Shown one piece after another: positions 17,206-24,821 of a stretch of 60,346 nucleotides of DNA. Source of the DNA: Candidatus Accumulibacter sp. UBA704 (GTDB taxonomy: Bacteria > Pseudomonadota > Gammaproteobacteria > Burkholderiales > Rhodocyclaceae). Made by a program: the position numbers and the translations under genes. The stretch is from contig DBMG01000166.1 of assembly GCA_002304785.1 (NCBI GenBank), forward strand, positions 1 through 60,346. The letters are read 5' to 3'. The notes below the pieces were generated by a model. That model saw only the letters and a list, made by a program, of their open reading frames with translations, had not been told where the DNA came from and searched no databases. Numbering within the stretch: the first letter of the stretch is position 1; every line of letters begins with the position of its first letter.

Positions 17206-17233
17206 CCGGTCGCCTGGCAATTCAGGCGACCGG
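17206..17233. terminator. Stem-loop between usp and hsp20 (probable bidirectional terminator)
   Basis: CCGGTCGCCTG at 17206-17216 pairs perfectly with CAGGCGACCGG at 17223-17233 around a six-base loop. It lies between two converging genes. No long U-tract follows on either strand, so termination may be partial or Rho-assisted. Confidence 0.55.
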
Positions 17234-17277
17234 GAGACATTGATTGTTCGTGCCTTTCCTTTACGGCTGGAGCCCGG

Positions 17278-17727
17278 TCACGAAACAGTGACGTTGATTT
17301 CCTTACTCTTGGCCTTTTCCGATTTTGGCAGGGTGACGTTGATCATGCCGTCCTTGAACTCGGCTTTTACCGTGTTCTCATCAACGTCCGCCGGAACCTG
17401 GAAGCTGCGGGAAAAACTCCCGTAGGAACGTTCGATCCGGTGGAATCTCTTGCCTTTTTCTTCCTTTTCCTGCTTGCGCTCGCCCTGGATCGTCAGCATG
17501 CCGTCCTTGATGCTGACCTGGACGTCTTCCTTCTTTACCTCGGGAATTTCGGCCTTGATCAGATAGGCCGTATCGGTTTCGCTGATGTCGACCGACGGCG
17601 TCCAGTCCGCCATTTTCAACAGGCTCTGCGTTGATCCGGGCAATTCCGGCGAGCGCCTGAACACGCTATTCAGGCGGTTGGATACTTCTTCCAGTTCTTT
17701 CCAAGGGTCCCATTTCACTAGGTTCAT
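17278..17727 (-). CDS. Small heat shock protein, Hsp20/alpha-crystallin family
   Basis: 149 residues. ATP-independent holdase chaperone in the cytoplasm. The N-terminus is MNLVKWDPWKELEEVSNRL. An alpha-crystallin domain spans ~40-140 (WTPSVDISETDTAYLIKAEIP, GMLTIQGERK) and ends with the conserved GMINVTLPK. Its ribosome site AAGGAG overlaps the stop codon of the small Cys-containing gene upstream, so the two appear to be one operon. No clear sigma-32 promoter was found. Confidence 0.93.
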   Translation of the reverse strand: MNLVKWDPWKELEEVSNRLNSVFRRSPELPGSTQSLLKMADWTPSVDISETDTAYLIKAEIPEVKKEDVQVSIKDGMLTIQGERKQEKEEKGKRFHRIERSYGSFSRSFQVPADVDENTVKAEFKDGMINVTLPKSEKAKSKEINVTVS

Positions 17728-17738
17728 GATGTCTCTCC

Positions 17739-17930
17739 TTATGCTGCGACGCTAAGACAACTCCGACGCCAGGGGCAGGAGCCATTACCGCATCCGGCGC
17801 TGCCGGATGCGCCGAAACAGGCATAGTTACCTTCCCTGACTCGAATCTGTCTGATCAGTTCGATGTTTGCGGGCTTGGATGTTCTGCAATCCGTTGTCGT
17901 TGAAAAGCTTTGCGTTTGCCGTGTTTCCAT
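17739..17930 (-). CDS. Small cysteine-containing protein cotranscribed with hsp20
   Basis: 63 residues, stopping 11 bases before hsp20 with its stop overlapping the hsp20 ribosome site. The C-terminal half reads NIELIRQIRVREGNYACF, then CGNGSCPWRRSCL, a four-cysteine pattern that looks like a small metal-binding motif rather than random translation. AGAAAGAAGAAA precedes the ATG. Family not recognised; conservation of the pair in other genomes would settle it. Confidence 0.5.
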   Translation of the reverse strand: METRQTQSFSTTTDCRTSKPANIELIRQIRVREGNYACFGASGSAGCGNGSCPWRRSCLSVAA

Positions 17931-18056
17931 TGGCTTTCTTCTTTCTCATTCAATGACGTTGTTTTCAGCAGTTCCTTCAAACTGCCTCACCAGCAGTTTA
18001 TGAATCTACGCTCGTCATCCGGCATTGTTCATTCGGGTGAACACGTACCATGAGGC

Positions 18057-18746
18057 CTACGGCGGGAACACAGGTGTTTCCGGGCTTCCTGTCAAGGGAA
18101 CGAAAATCACAGGCAGCACAGAGCACTCTTCGATGCCGCCCGCTTCGTCCTTTCGGAGAACTTTCAGATCCTGGCCCGTGTAGCGATTTCCCACCGGAAT
18201 GACCAGCGTCCCTCCGGGTTTGAGTTGTGCAATCAGCGCGACCGGAACGCTGGGGGCGGCCGCCGTGACAATAATCGAGTCGTAGGGTGCATGCTCCGGC
18301 CACCCATGGTGGCCGTTGCCAGCGCGCACTTCGATGTTGCCGAAGCCCAATCGCTGCAGACGGTCGCGGGCCTGGATGGCCAGTTCCTCGACGATTTCCA
18401 GCGAATAGACCTGCCTGACGAGGCAGGACAGGATTGCCGCCTGATAGCCCGATCCGGTGCCGACTTCGAGAATAGCGTCGCCTGCCTTCGGTTCCAGCAG
18501 GTCGGTCATCAGTGCGACGACGTAAGGTTGCGAAATAGTCTGGTGGTAACCGATGGGCAGGGCGGTGTTTCGGTACGCCGCCCATCGCAGATCGTCAGGG
18601 AGGAAGGCATGCCGCGGTACCCGCCGCAACGCGTCATAGACGCGTTCGTCGAGCGAGGCGCGCCCCGTGAGGTCGCGAGTGCAACGGACTTCCTCGCGGA
18701 CTTCATCCAGAAGCAGACTGATTTCGGGATCGCGGGCATTGATCAT
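18057..18746 (-). CDS. pcm: Protein-L-isoaspartate O-methyltransferase
   Basis: 229 residues from the ATG at 18746. It transfers methyl from S-adenosylmethionine to damaged isoaspartyl residues and so starts their repair. Motifs include RVPRHAFLPDDLRWAAYRN, the substrate-side GYHQTISQPYVVALM, the SAM motif EVGTGSGYQAA, and KPGGTLVIPVG. A longer open frame extends upstream, but its extra residues do not resemble the family, and AGGGGC lies before 18746. It is in the stress-related group with usp and hsp20. The 378 bp between it and nifB (18747-19124) carry the nifB control sites. Confidence 0.92.
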   Translation of the reverse strand: MINARDPEISLLLDEVREEVRCTRDLTGRASLDERVYDALRRVPRHAFLPDDLRWAAYRNTALPIGYHQTISQPYVVALMTDLLEPKAGDAILEVGTGSGYQAAILSCLVRQVYSLEIVEELAIQARDRLQRLGFGNIEVRAGNGHHGWPEHAPYDSIIVTAAAPSVPVALIAQLKPGGTLVIPVGNRYTGQDLKVLRKDEAGGIEECSVLPVIFVPLTGSPETPVFPP

Positions 18747-18964
18747 GGGATGACGCCCCTCTCTAATTTTCACCTTAGTTGATGGCCCTTGGACCATCCA
18801 GCACAATTTTCCGGCGTTCCCTGGAATGGCGGAAAATTCCCGATCAGAGAATCCATCTTCGGCCAGCGGCGTTGATCGACATTGTTGGGAGCTATAGTGG
18901 TGTCGGCGAGAAGCACTCGCGGCAGGCATTTTCTTTCTGTCGCCATCGTTCTATCCGTTAACGC

Positions 18965-18980
18965 TGTCGATTTCATTACA
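18965..18980. promoter_or_regulatory. NifA upstream activator sequence for nifB
   Basis: TGT at 18965-18967 and ACA at 18978-18980 with ten bases between. The centre is about 128 bp before the predicted nifB transcription start, within the usual range for NifA. Confidence 0.7.
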
Positions 18981-18990
18981 CACCCCCGCA

Positions 18991-19019
18991 TTGTCGCAGT
19001 CGTGTTCGTGATGCGACAA
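18991..19019. repeat. Inverted repeat between the NifA site and the nifB promoter
   Basis: TTGTCGCA at 18991-18998 and TGCGACAA at 19012-19019 are perfect complements separated by 13 bases. It is not a NifA site (wrong spacing) and does not match the FNR consensus. It could be a second operator or a structural element. Confidence 0.5.
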
Positions 19020-19074
19020 AAGCTGAAAAACACATAGCTCTGAAAAAACAGCACGTTACTCGTTGTCTTTTGCA

Positions 19075-19090
19075 TGGCACAACCATTGCT
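19075..19090 (+). promoter_or_regulatory. Sigma-54 (-24/-12) promoter of nifB
   Basis: TGGCACAACCATTGCT has a perfect -24 TGGCAC and -12 TTGCT, with GG and GC ten bases apart. Transcription should start near 19101. An in-frame ATG at 19074 lies inside this promoter, so it cannot be the translation start of nifB from this transcript. Confidence 0.85.
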
Positions 19091-19124
19091 GTCTGTAGGT
19101 CGACCAATGTTCGCGGAGAACGAT

Positions 19125-20645
19125 GTGGGCCTACAGACGACGGAAAAAACGGTTGCCATGGCTTTCCCGGCGGCGGGCGGCGGGTGCAGCGCCGGTAGTT
19201 GCGGTTCTTCCCCGGCACAGATGAGCGCGCTGTCCGACGCGATCCGCGCGAAGGTTGCGGACCATCCGTGCTATTCGGAAGATGCGCATCACTACTTTGC
19301 GCGCATGCACGCGGCGGTGGCGCCGGCGTGCAATATCCAGTGCAACTACTGCAACCGCAAGTACGACTGCGCCAACGAATCCCGCCCCGGCGTGGTTTCG
19401 GAAGTGCTGACGCCGGAGCAGGCGGTGAAGAAGACGCTGGCCGTGGCGGCGGCGATTCCTCAGATGTCGGTACTCGGCATCGCCGGCCCCGGCGATCCTC
19501 TGGCCAACCCGCAACGCACCTTCGCCACCTTCCGCCGACTGGCCGAGAAGGCTCCGGATATCAAGCTGTGCGTATCGACCAACGGACTGGCACTGCCGGA
19601 ATGCGTCGAAGAACTGGCCAGGCACAACATCGAGCACGTGACGATCACCATCAACTGCGTCGATCCCGATATCGGCGCCAAGATCTATCCCTGGATCTTC
19701 TGGAAGAACCGGCGCGTACGCGGCCGGGCGGCCGCCGCCATCCTCATCGAGCAGCAGCAGAAGGGGCTGGAAATGCTGGTGGCGCGGGACATTCTGGTCA
19801 AGGTCAACTCGGTGATGATTCCCGGCGTCAATGACGAACACCTCAAGGAAGTCTCGCGCATCGTCAAGGCCAAGGGCGCGTTCCTGCACAACGTCATGCC
19901 GCTGATCGCCGAAGCCGAGCACGGCACCTTCTATGGGCTGATGGGGCAGCGCAGCCCGACGGCCCCGGAGCTGAAAAACCTGCAGGACGCCTGCGAAGGG
20001 GGTATGAACATGATGCGTCATTGCCGGCAGTGCCGTGCCGATGCGGTCGGCATGCTCGGCGAGGATCGTGGGGGGGAATTCACCCTGGATAAGGTGGAGC
20101 CCATGGAGATCGACCACGAAGCGGCGCTGGCTCGCCGGTTGGCGTTCCGCGAGCAGGCGCGTGCCGAACTGAAAGCCAGGCGCGCACGGGCGCACGCCAT
20201 CCCGACCGGGGCGCAGGTTATCTCCCTGCATCGACCGCCGCGCAAGCCGGCCGGCCGGGCGGTATTGATGGCCGTGGCGACCAAGGGATCGAACCTCGTC
20301 AATGAACACTTCGGCTATGCGCGGGAGTTCCTGCTCTATGAAGCGACGGAGTCCGGCGCGCGGATGGTCGGTCATCGCCGGACGGACAAGTATTGCGGCG
20401 GTATCGAGACGTGCGGGGATGGCGATTCGCGCATCGAGCGGATCGTTCGGGCTCTCGACGGCTGCGAGGTCGTGCTGTGCGCGCGAATCGGGTACGAACC
20501 GTGGAGCCGGCTGGAAGCCGCGGGGATCAAACCGGACGCCGAGCACGCCATGGAGCCGATCGAAGAAGCCGTGATGGCGGTGTGGCGGGAGATGCTGAAG
20601 GCCGGGAAGCTGCAGTCGGCTGCGCCGGGGGAGAGACGGGCGTGA
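19125..20645 (+). CDS. nifB: NifB, radical SAM FeMo-cofactor precursor (NifB-co) synthase
   Basis: Builds the 8Fe core of the nitrogenase cofactor from [4Fe-4S] units and SAM. About 506 residues from GTG 19125, chosen because CGGAG lies six bases upstream and the start falls downstream of the sigma-54 promoter; the ATGs at 19107 and 19158 are alternatives. Motifs are CSAGSCGSS near the N-terminus, ADHPCYSEDAHHYFARMH, the radical SAM cluster CNIQCNYC at residue 69, and GIAGPGDPLANP. From about residue 378 a NifX-like domain follows (VNEHFGYAREFLLYE), giving the fused NifB-NifX form typical of Proteobacteria. It heads a run with two ferredoxins and draG. Confidence 0.95.
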   Translation: MGLQTTEKTVAMAFPAAGGGCSAGSCGSSPAQMSALSDAIRAKVADHPCYSEDAHHYFARMHAAVAPACNIQCNYCNRKYDCANESRPGVVSEVLTPEQAVKKTLAVAAAIPQMSVLGIAGPGDPLANPQRTFATFRRLAEKAPDIKLCVSTNGLALPECVEELARHNIEHVTITINCVDPDIGAKIYPWIFWKNRRVRGRAAAAILIEQQQKGLEMLVARDILVKVNSVMIPGVNDEHLKEVSRIVKAKGAFLHNVMPLIAEAEHGTFYGLMGQRSPTAPELKNLQDACEGGMNMMRHCRQCRADAVGMLGEDRGGEFTLDKVEPMEIDHEAALARRLAFREQARAELKARRARAHAIPTGAQVISLHRPPRKPAGRAVLMAVATKGSNLVNEHFGYAREFLLYEATESGARMVGHRRTDKYCGGIETCGDGDSRIERIVRALDGCEVVLCARIGYEPWSRLEAAGIKPDAEHAMEPIEEAVMAVWREMLKAGKLQSAAPGERRA

Positions 20646-20670
20646 GGTGGTTTTTTCGAAGCCTGTTTAA

Positions 20671-20750
20671 CCACCCTGTCCCCCCTTGTCAGGGTGGGAC
20701 GGATTCGGAGAGCTTTGCTCCTCCCCTGACAAGTGGAGGTTGGGAGGGGT
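20671..20750. repeat. Intergenic palindromic repeat between nifB and the ferredoxin gene
   Basis: The stretch contains CACCCTGTCCCCCCTTGTCA and CCCTGACAAGTGGAGGTTGG, related parts in opposite orientation around AGAGCTTTGCTCCTCC. It looks like a dispersed extragenic element. No gene fits in 20646-20784. Confidence 0.5.
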
Positions 20751-20784
20751 TCTCGGCGGTGGAATCAACACAAGGTGTAATCAG

Positions 20785-21063
20785 ATGTCCCTGAAAATCA
20801 TCGAGACCTGTGTCAATTGCTGGGCATGCGAACCGTTGTGCCCGAACGGCGCGGTGATCGCCGCCAAGCCGCATTTCCTGATCGACGCGCATAAATGTGG
20901 TGAATGCCTGGGGGATTTTGAAGAACCGCAATGCGCCGCGATCTGCCCGATCGAGGGGGCGATCATCGATGCGCTCGGCAATGCGATCAATCCGGCCGGA
21001 TCACTGACCGGTATTCCTCCCGAACGCTGGGATGCGGTACGGGCGGAGATTGCGGCGCGGTAG
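20785..21063 (+). CDS. FdxN-type ferredoxin, 2[4Fe-4S]
   Basis: 92 residues. Two cluster motifs are visible: CVNCWACEPLCPNGA (CX2CX2CX3C) and CGECLGDFEEPQCAAICP (CX2CX8CX3C, the longer insert typical of the nif and Alvin-type ferredoxins). Position directly after nifB matches fdxN, a low-potential electron donor linked to NifB or nitrogenase function. The ribosome site is weak (AAGGTG). The repeat upstream may affect cotranscription with nifB. Confidence 0.88.
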   Translation: MSLKIIETCVNCWACEPLCPNGAVIAAKPHFLIDAHKCGECLGDFEEPQCAAICPIEGAIIDALGNAINPAGSLTGIPPERWDAVRAEIAAR

Positions 21064-21082
21064 CCATGACGAAAGGAGTGAT

Positions 21083-21370
21083 ATGCCCAAAGCAAACGTG
21101 ACCTTCGAGGACGTCGGCGTCACCGTTTCGGTGCCGGCGGGGACGCGCCTGATCGAAGTGTCGGAGATCGTCGGCGCCGGCATCATTTACGGCTGCCGCG
21201 AAGGCGAGTGCTGCACGTGCCTGACCCGGGTCATGTCCGGTTACGAGAATCTGGCTGCACCGTCGACGCTGGAAGACCAGGTTCTCAAGGACAATCTGGC
21301 GCCAAGGCATCATCGCCTGGCTTGTCAGGCGCAGGTTCTCAAGGGAGAGGTCGTCGTCAAGCCGGCCTGA
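21083..21370 (+). CDS. [2Fe-2S] plant-type ferredoxin of the nif cluster
   Basis: 95 residues from the ATG at 21083, with AAGGAG five bases upstream. The iron-sulfur loop is YGCREGECCTCLTRVMSG, followed further on by the fourth ligand in HHRLACQAQV. This fits a beta-grasp [2Fe-2S] ferredoxin. It lies 19 bp after the 2[4Fe-4S] ferredoxin and 3 bp before draG, so one transcript is likely. A role in electron supply to nitrogen fixation is inferred from context. Confidence 0.87.
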   Translation: MPKANVTFEDVGVTVSVPAGTRLIEVSEIVGAGIIYGCREGECCTCLTRVMSGYENLAAPSTLEDQVLKDNLAPRHHRLACQAQVLKGEVVVKPA

Positions 21371-21373
21371 CGT

Positions 21374-22354
21374 ATGGCCTTGACTGCCAGCGCTTCGTTC
21401 GTCGCCAGAGCCGAAGCGGCTTATCTGGGGCTGGCTATCGGCGATGCCCTGGGGGCGACCGTCGAATTCATGACGCCGCGCGAGATCGCCCGCCAGTATG
21501 GCGTGCATCGCGAGATCCGCGGCGGGGGCTGGCTCAACCTCAAACCGGGCCAGGTTACCGACGACACGACGATGGCATTGGCGCTGGGCCGGGCGATCAT
21601 CGCCGACGGAGGCGAGGTCAAGGCGATGTCTTGCGCATCCGCCTTCGATGCCTGGATGCGCGGCAAGCCGGTTGACATCGGCAACACCGTGCGGCGCAAC
21701 CTCATCTCGTTTCGGCGTTCGGGAAACCCGGAAGCGCCGCCGTCGGAACACGACGCGGGCAACGGCGCGGCGATGCGCGTGGTCCCGGTGGCATTGGCGT
21801 CGCTGGCGTGGAACGATGACGAGGTTCGCGCCGCGGTACGTGCGCAGTCGCACGTTACTCACAACAATCGGGTGTCGGACGCGGCTTGCGAACTGATCGT
21901 CCTGTCGGTGCGTGATTTTTTGTGCGGCAACCCGTTGCGCCACGTCTATCGCCGGCATATCGCCCCCACGATCGACCGGTTCCCGGAATTCGCCTATCGC
22001 CGTCGCCGCCGCGAAAACCCCAGCGGGTGGATTGTCGACACCATGCAGGCCGTGCTGCAGTCCTTAATGGACGCCGACAGTTTCGAGCATTGCCTGGTGG
22101 ACGTGGTCAATCGCGGCGGGGACGCCGATACCACGGGCGCTATCGCCGGCATGCTCGCCGGTTCCCTGTATGGGATCGAGGCGATCCCGCAACGCTGGTT
22201 GAAAGCGCTCGACCCTGTCGTGCACCGGGCGTGCCGGGACCAGGCCAGGGTTCTGGTGTCCATCGCGGAGAATCGTCATCCCGGGTCCGGCCGGGATTCC
22301 GATGGGGTCACGACAAGCCGGCGTCCGGCCGGCGCCGCAATGACGTCGGGCTGA
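21374..22354 (+). CDS. draG: DraG, ADP-ribosyl-[dinitrogen reductase] glycohydrolase
   Basis: Removes ADP-ribose from NifH and so reactivates nitrogenase after a switch-off by ammonium or darkness. 326 residues, against about 295 for characterised DraG. Metal-binding motifs are GDALGATVEF, VTDDTTMALALG and GGDADTTGAIAGMLAGS. The partner transferase draT is not in the window. The last ~28 residues (after VSIAENRHPG) are encoded by a REP-like element, which explains the extra length. It converges on ipdC with no gap. Confidence 0.9.
   Translation: MALTASASFVARAEAAYLGLAIGDALGATVEFMTPREIARQYGVHREIRGGGWLNLKPGQVTDDTTMALALGRAIIADGGEVKAMSCASAFDAWMRGKPVDIGNTVRRNLISFRRSGNPEAPPSEHDAGNGAAMRVVPVALASLAWNDDEVRAAVRAQSHVTHNNRVSDAACELIVLSVRDFLCGNPLRHVYRRHIAPTIDRFPEFAYRRRRRENPSGWIVDTMQAVLQSLMDADSFEHCLVDVVNRGGDADTTGAIAGMLAGSLYGIEAIPQRWLKALDPVVHRACRDQARVLVSIAENRHPGSGRDSDGVTTSRRPAGAAMTSG
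22274..22345. repeat. REP-like element overlapping the 3' end of draG
   Basis: Begins CGTCATCCCGGGTCCGG and ends CGCCGCAATGACG, with the same CGTCA...TGACG frame as the elements at 2137-2213 and 25939-26006, though more diverged inside. It is translated as the draG C-terminus. Confidence 0.5.
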
Positions 22355-23977
22355 CTACTTCGCGCCCGACAACCGCTTCACTCCCGCTACAAACCGTTGC
22401 AGCGTCGCCGACAGCACCCCGCGCGGCAAGGTGATCTCGATCAGCCGGAATTGCCCGCGCGCGGCAATGGCTTCGTCAAGCGCTGCCTTGAGCCCGGCGC
22501 GGGTGCTGACCCGCACTCCGTGCCCGCCGAGTCCTGCCGCCATCTCGGCATATCCCCAGTGACCGAGGTCGTTGAACGACGATTCCGGCTGGAAAGTGCG
22601 CAGCATCTCCCAACTCGAATTGTTGAACAGCAGCACGATCGGATCCCAGCCATAGCGCTTGCAGTTGCCGAGTTCCCAGCCGGTCATCTGGAACGCGCCA
22701 TCACCGACCATGATCAGCGGGCGCTGGCCGGTGGCGGCCTGCAGGCCGAGTCCGGCAGGAACGCCGTAACCCATGGTGGCGTAATAGCCAGGGGCGACCA
22801 GCGGCGTGAATTCGATTTCCATGGCGGTGAACAGGCAGTCGCCCATGTCGGCGGCGATCGGCATTTTCCCGTGCATGGCCATCAGGTCATTGACGGCCGT
22901 GGCGATGTCGGTTGGGCTGATCGATGCGTCGTCGGCAGCGAGTCCGGACGGGAACGATTGCCGCCTGGCCGGGACCGGCTTGCTCTCGCCGGGCGCGGTG
23001 GCCAGCATGCGGTCGACGAGCGCCGCCAGCGGGATCTGCGGGTAGGTGTGATAACCCAGGGTAACCTGACCATCGAGCGCCTGGATCGTCTTGCGCAGAT
23101 CGATCCGGGTTTCGGAGACGGCGAAATTGGTGTCGCTGAGGATCTCGCCGAGCAGGAACAGGCCGTCGGATTCCTCGACCAGGCGCGTGACTTCCGGCAG
23201 CCCGGCCACGCCCATGTAGGTGCCGACCAGCGAGGTGTCGTGTTCGACCAGCAGCCCGCGCCCCATGAAGCTGGTCACCACCGGAAGGCCGAGTCGGCGC
23301 GCCAGTCGCGCCACCCTTTCTTCCAGCCCGAAACGTCGTACCTCGACGCCGGCCATGAGTACCGGCGATCTGGCCTGGCGCAGGCGCGAGAGGATTTCCG
23401 CGACGCAGGCGTCGAGCGCCTCACCGTCCGGCGCCGGTTCATCTGCAGGTACGACCGCCGCGCACGGTTGCCCCACCATGTCCCGCGGAAGCTCGATATA
23501 GACCGGCTGCGAATGACGCAGGCAGTTTGCCAGAACGCGGGCGATGTCTGCCGGCGCGCGCTCGGCATCGTCGAGCCGCACCTGATCACAGGTGATTTCC
23601 TTGAACATCTGGTACTGCGAGTCGAGCGTCTTGGCCTGGTGGTGCAGCAGCAACCCCGAGCGCGATTCCCCTTTTCCCGGCCCGCCGGACAGCACGACGA
23701 CCGGTGATTTTTCGGCATACGCGGCGGCCACGGCGTTGACCATGTTCAATGCGCCGGCGCCATAGGTGACGGCCGCGACTCCCAGCCCCATGGTGATCCG
23801 TGCCGAAGCATCCGCGGCAAAACCGACCGCTGGCTCGTGCGACAGCGTATAGAGCGGCAGGATCTTCGTCTGCTCGATGATGCGGAAGAAGGGCAGTGCG
23901 AAATCGCCGGGGATGCCGAAGATCTGGCGGGCGCCGTGGTCCTTGAGGGCATGGAGGAGGGATTCGGTGAGGTTCAT
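22355..23977 (-). CDS. ipdC: Phenylpyruvate/indolepyruvate decarboxylase (TPP-dependent)
   Basis: Decarboxylates aromatic 2-oxo acids to aldehydes, a step in phenylacetate or indole-3-acetate formation. 540 residues from the ATG at 23977; the Azospirillum enzyme is about 545. It reads closely like that protein: IFGIPGDFALPFFRI, LSHEPAVGFAADASARI, VTYGAGALNMVNAVA, the TPP motif GDGAFQMTGWELGN and LLFNNSSWEMLRTFQPES. A longer open frame upstream runs through the promoter and is not family-like. Transcribed divergently from an Lrp-type regulator across a small palindrome, which probably controls it. Confidence 0.88.
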   Translation of the reverse strand: MNLTESLLHALKDHGARQIFGIPGDFALPFFRIIEQTKILPLYTLSHEPAVGFAADASARITMGLGVAAVTYGAGALNMVNAVAAAYAEKSPVVVLSGGPGKGESRSGLLLHHQAKTLDSQYQMFKEITCDQVRLDDAERAPADIARVLANCLRHSQPVYIELPRDMVGQPCAAVVPADEPAPDGEALDACVAEILSRLRQARSPVLMAGVEVRRFGLEERVARLARRLGLPVVTSFMGRGLLVEHDTSLVGTYMGVAGLPEVTRLVEESDGLFLLGEILSDTNFAVSETRIDLRKTIQALDGQVTLGYHTYPQIPLAALVDRMLATAPGESKPVPARRQSFPSGLAADDASISPTDIATAVNDLMAMHGKMPIAADMGDCLFTAMEIEFTPLVAPGYYATMGYGVPAGLGLQAATGQRPLIMVGDGAFQMTGWELGNCKRYGWDPIVLLFNNSSWEMLRTFQPESSFNDLGHWGYAEMAAGLGGHGVRVSTRAGLKAALDEAIAARGQFRLIEITLPRGVLSATLQRFVAGVKRLSGAK

Positions 23978-24065
23978 GGGGATCGCCCTGAAGTTGTCCA
24001 GCCGATAGTCTGGCGCAATTTTTCGGCAACTGGTGTTCATGTTGTGGACGAAAACCACTGTAAAA

Positions 24066-24080
24066 TGCACAAAAAGTGCA
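24066..24080. promoter_or_regulatory. Palindromic operator candidate between ipdC and the Lrp-type gene
   Basis: TGCACAAAAAGTGCA is a perfect 5-bp inverted repeat around AAAAA, 15 bases before the regulator start and 88 bases before ipdC. Lrp/AsnC proteins often bind such short AT-centred palindromes. Confidence 0.5.
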
Positions 24081-24095
24081 CAATGAGAGGTTCCA

Positions 24096-24617
24096 ATGCA
24101 AACCATAACGCTTGACCGCTACGACCTCGCCTTGCTCGACGCACTGCAGCGCAACGGCAACGCAACCAATGCCACGCTCGGCACCTCGGTCAATCTCTCC
24201 GCATCCCAGATCAGCCGCCGGCTGCAACGCCTTGGCGAAACCGGCTTGATCGCCGGCTATGCCGCGTTGCTCGATCCCGTGGCCATTGGCCTCGGCGTGA
24301 CGGCTTTCGCCCATGTCATTCTCGAACGCCACGGGAAGACGCAATCGGATGCCTTCGAAGCCGCCGTATCGGCAATCCCGGAAGTGCTGGAGTGCTTTTC
24401 CGTGACCGGCGACGCCGACTATTTCCTGCGCATCGTCGCCCCGGACCTGCAGGCCTTCTCCGAACTCATGATGAAGCGCGTGCTGCGCCTGCCCGGCGTA
24501 GCGCACATCAAGAGCAACATCGCGCTGCAGAAGGTGAAGCAGACCCACGTGCTGCCCTTGGATCACGTGGCCCAGCCAAGCCGGCCGCGGCAACAGATCC
24601 GGTATGCGGGCGGATAA
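24096..24617 (+). CDS. Lrp/AsnC-family transcriptional regulator
   Basis: 173 residues. N-terminal winged helix (LDRYDLALLDALQRNGNATN, then SASQISRRLQRLGETGLI) and a C-terminal RAM ligand domain (VLECFSVTGDADYFLRIVAPDL). The size is typical. GAGGTTCC precedes the ATG. Divergent pairing with ipdC suggests it regulates that gene in response to an aromatic amino acid or its oxo acid. The 204 bp after it hold nothing that I can support. Confidence 0.92.
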   Translation: MQTITLDRYDLALLDALQRNGNATNATLGTSVNLSASQISRRLQRLGETGLIAGYAALLDPVAIGLGVTAFAHVILERHGKTQSDAFEAAVSAIPEVLECFSVTGDADYFLRIVAPDLQAFSELMMKRVLRLPGVAHIKSNIALQKVKQTHVLPLDHVAQPSRPRQQIRYAGG

Positions 24618-24821
24618 CAGGAGGGGGCGGCTAAGGTCTGCCAACTTCGACAGATTGGATAGGGCTATTGGTCCGAATGACCGGTTTGGTACTCCTGACC
24701 ACAGCCCAATCCGACCCTGAGCGAAACCATCCGGCCTGGGAATGAGGACGCTGAAGGCGCTGGACGCAACCAGGCTACACGGTATTCGCGCAGATCCGGC
24801 TCTCTGCCAGGTTACGCAAGG

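Noticed and set aside
17931..18056. Sigma-32 promoter for the hsp20 operon
   Set aside because: GTTTGAAGG is a partial -35 match but no CCCCAT-like -10 element follows at the right spacing.
19131..20546. 471-residue open frame antisense to nifB
   Set aside because: It mirrors nifB codons, is rich in His, Arg and Gln, shows no family motif, and nifB is certain.
22397..23707. 436-residue open frame antisense to ipdC
   Set aside because: Shadow frame; ipdC matches its family over its full length.
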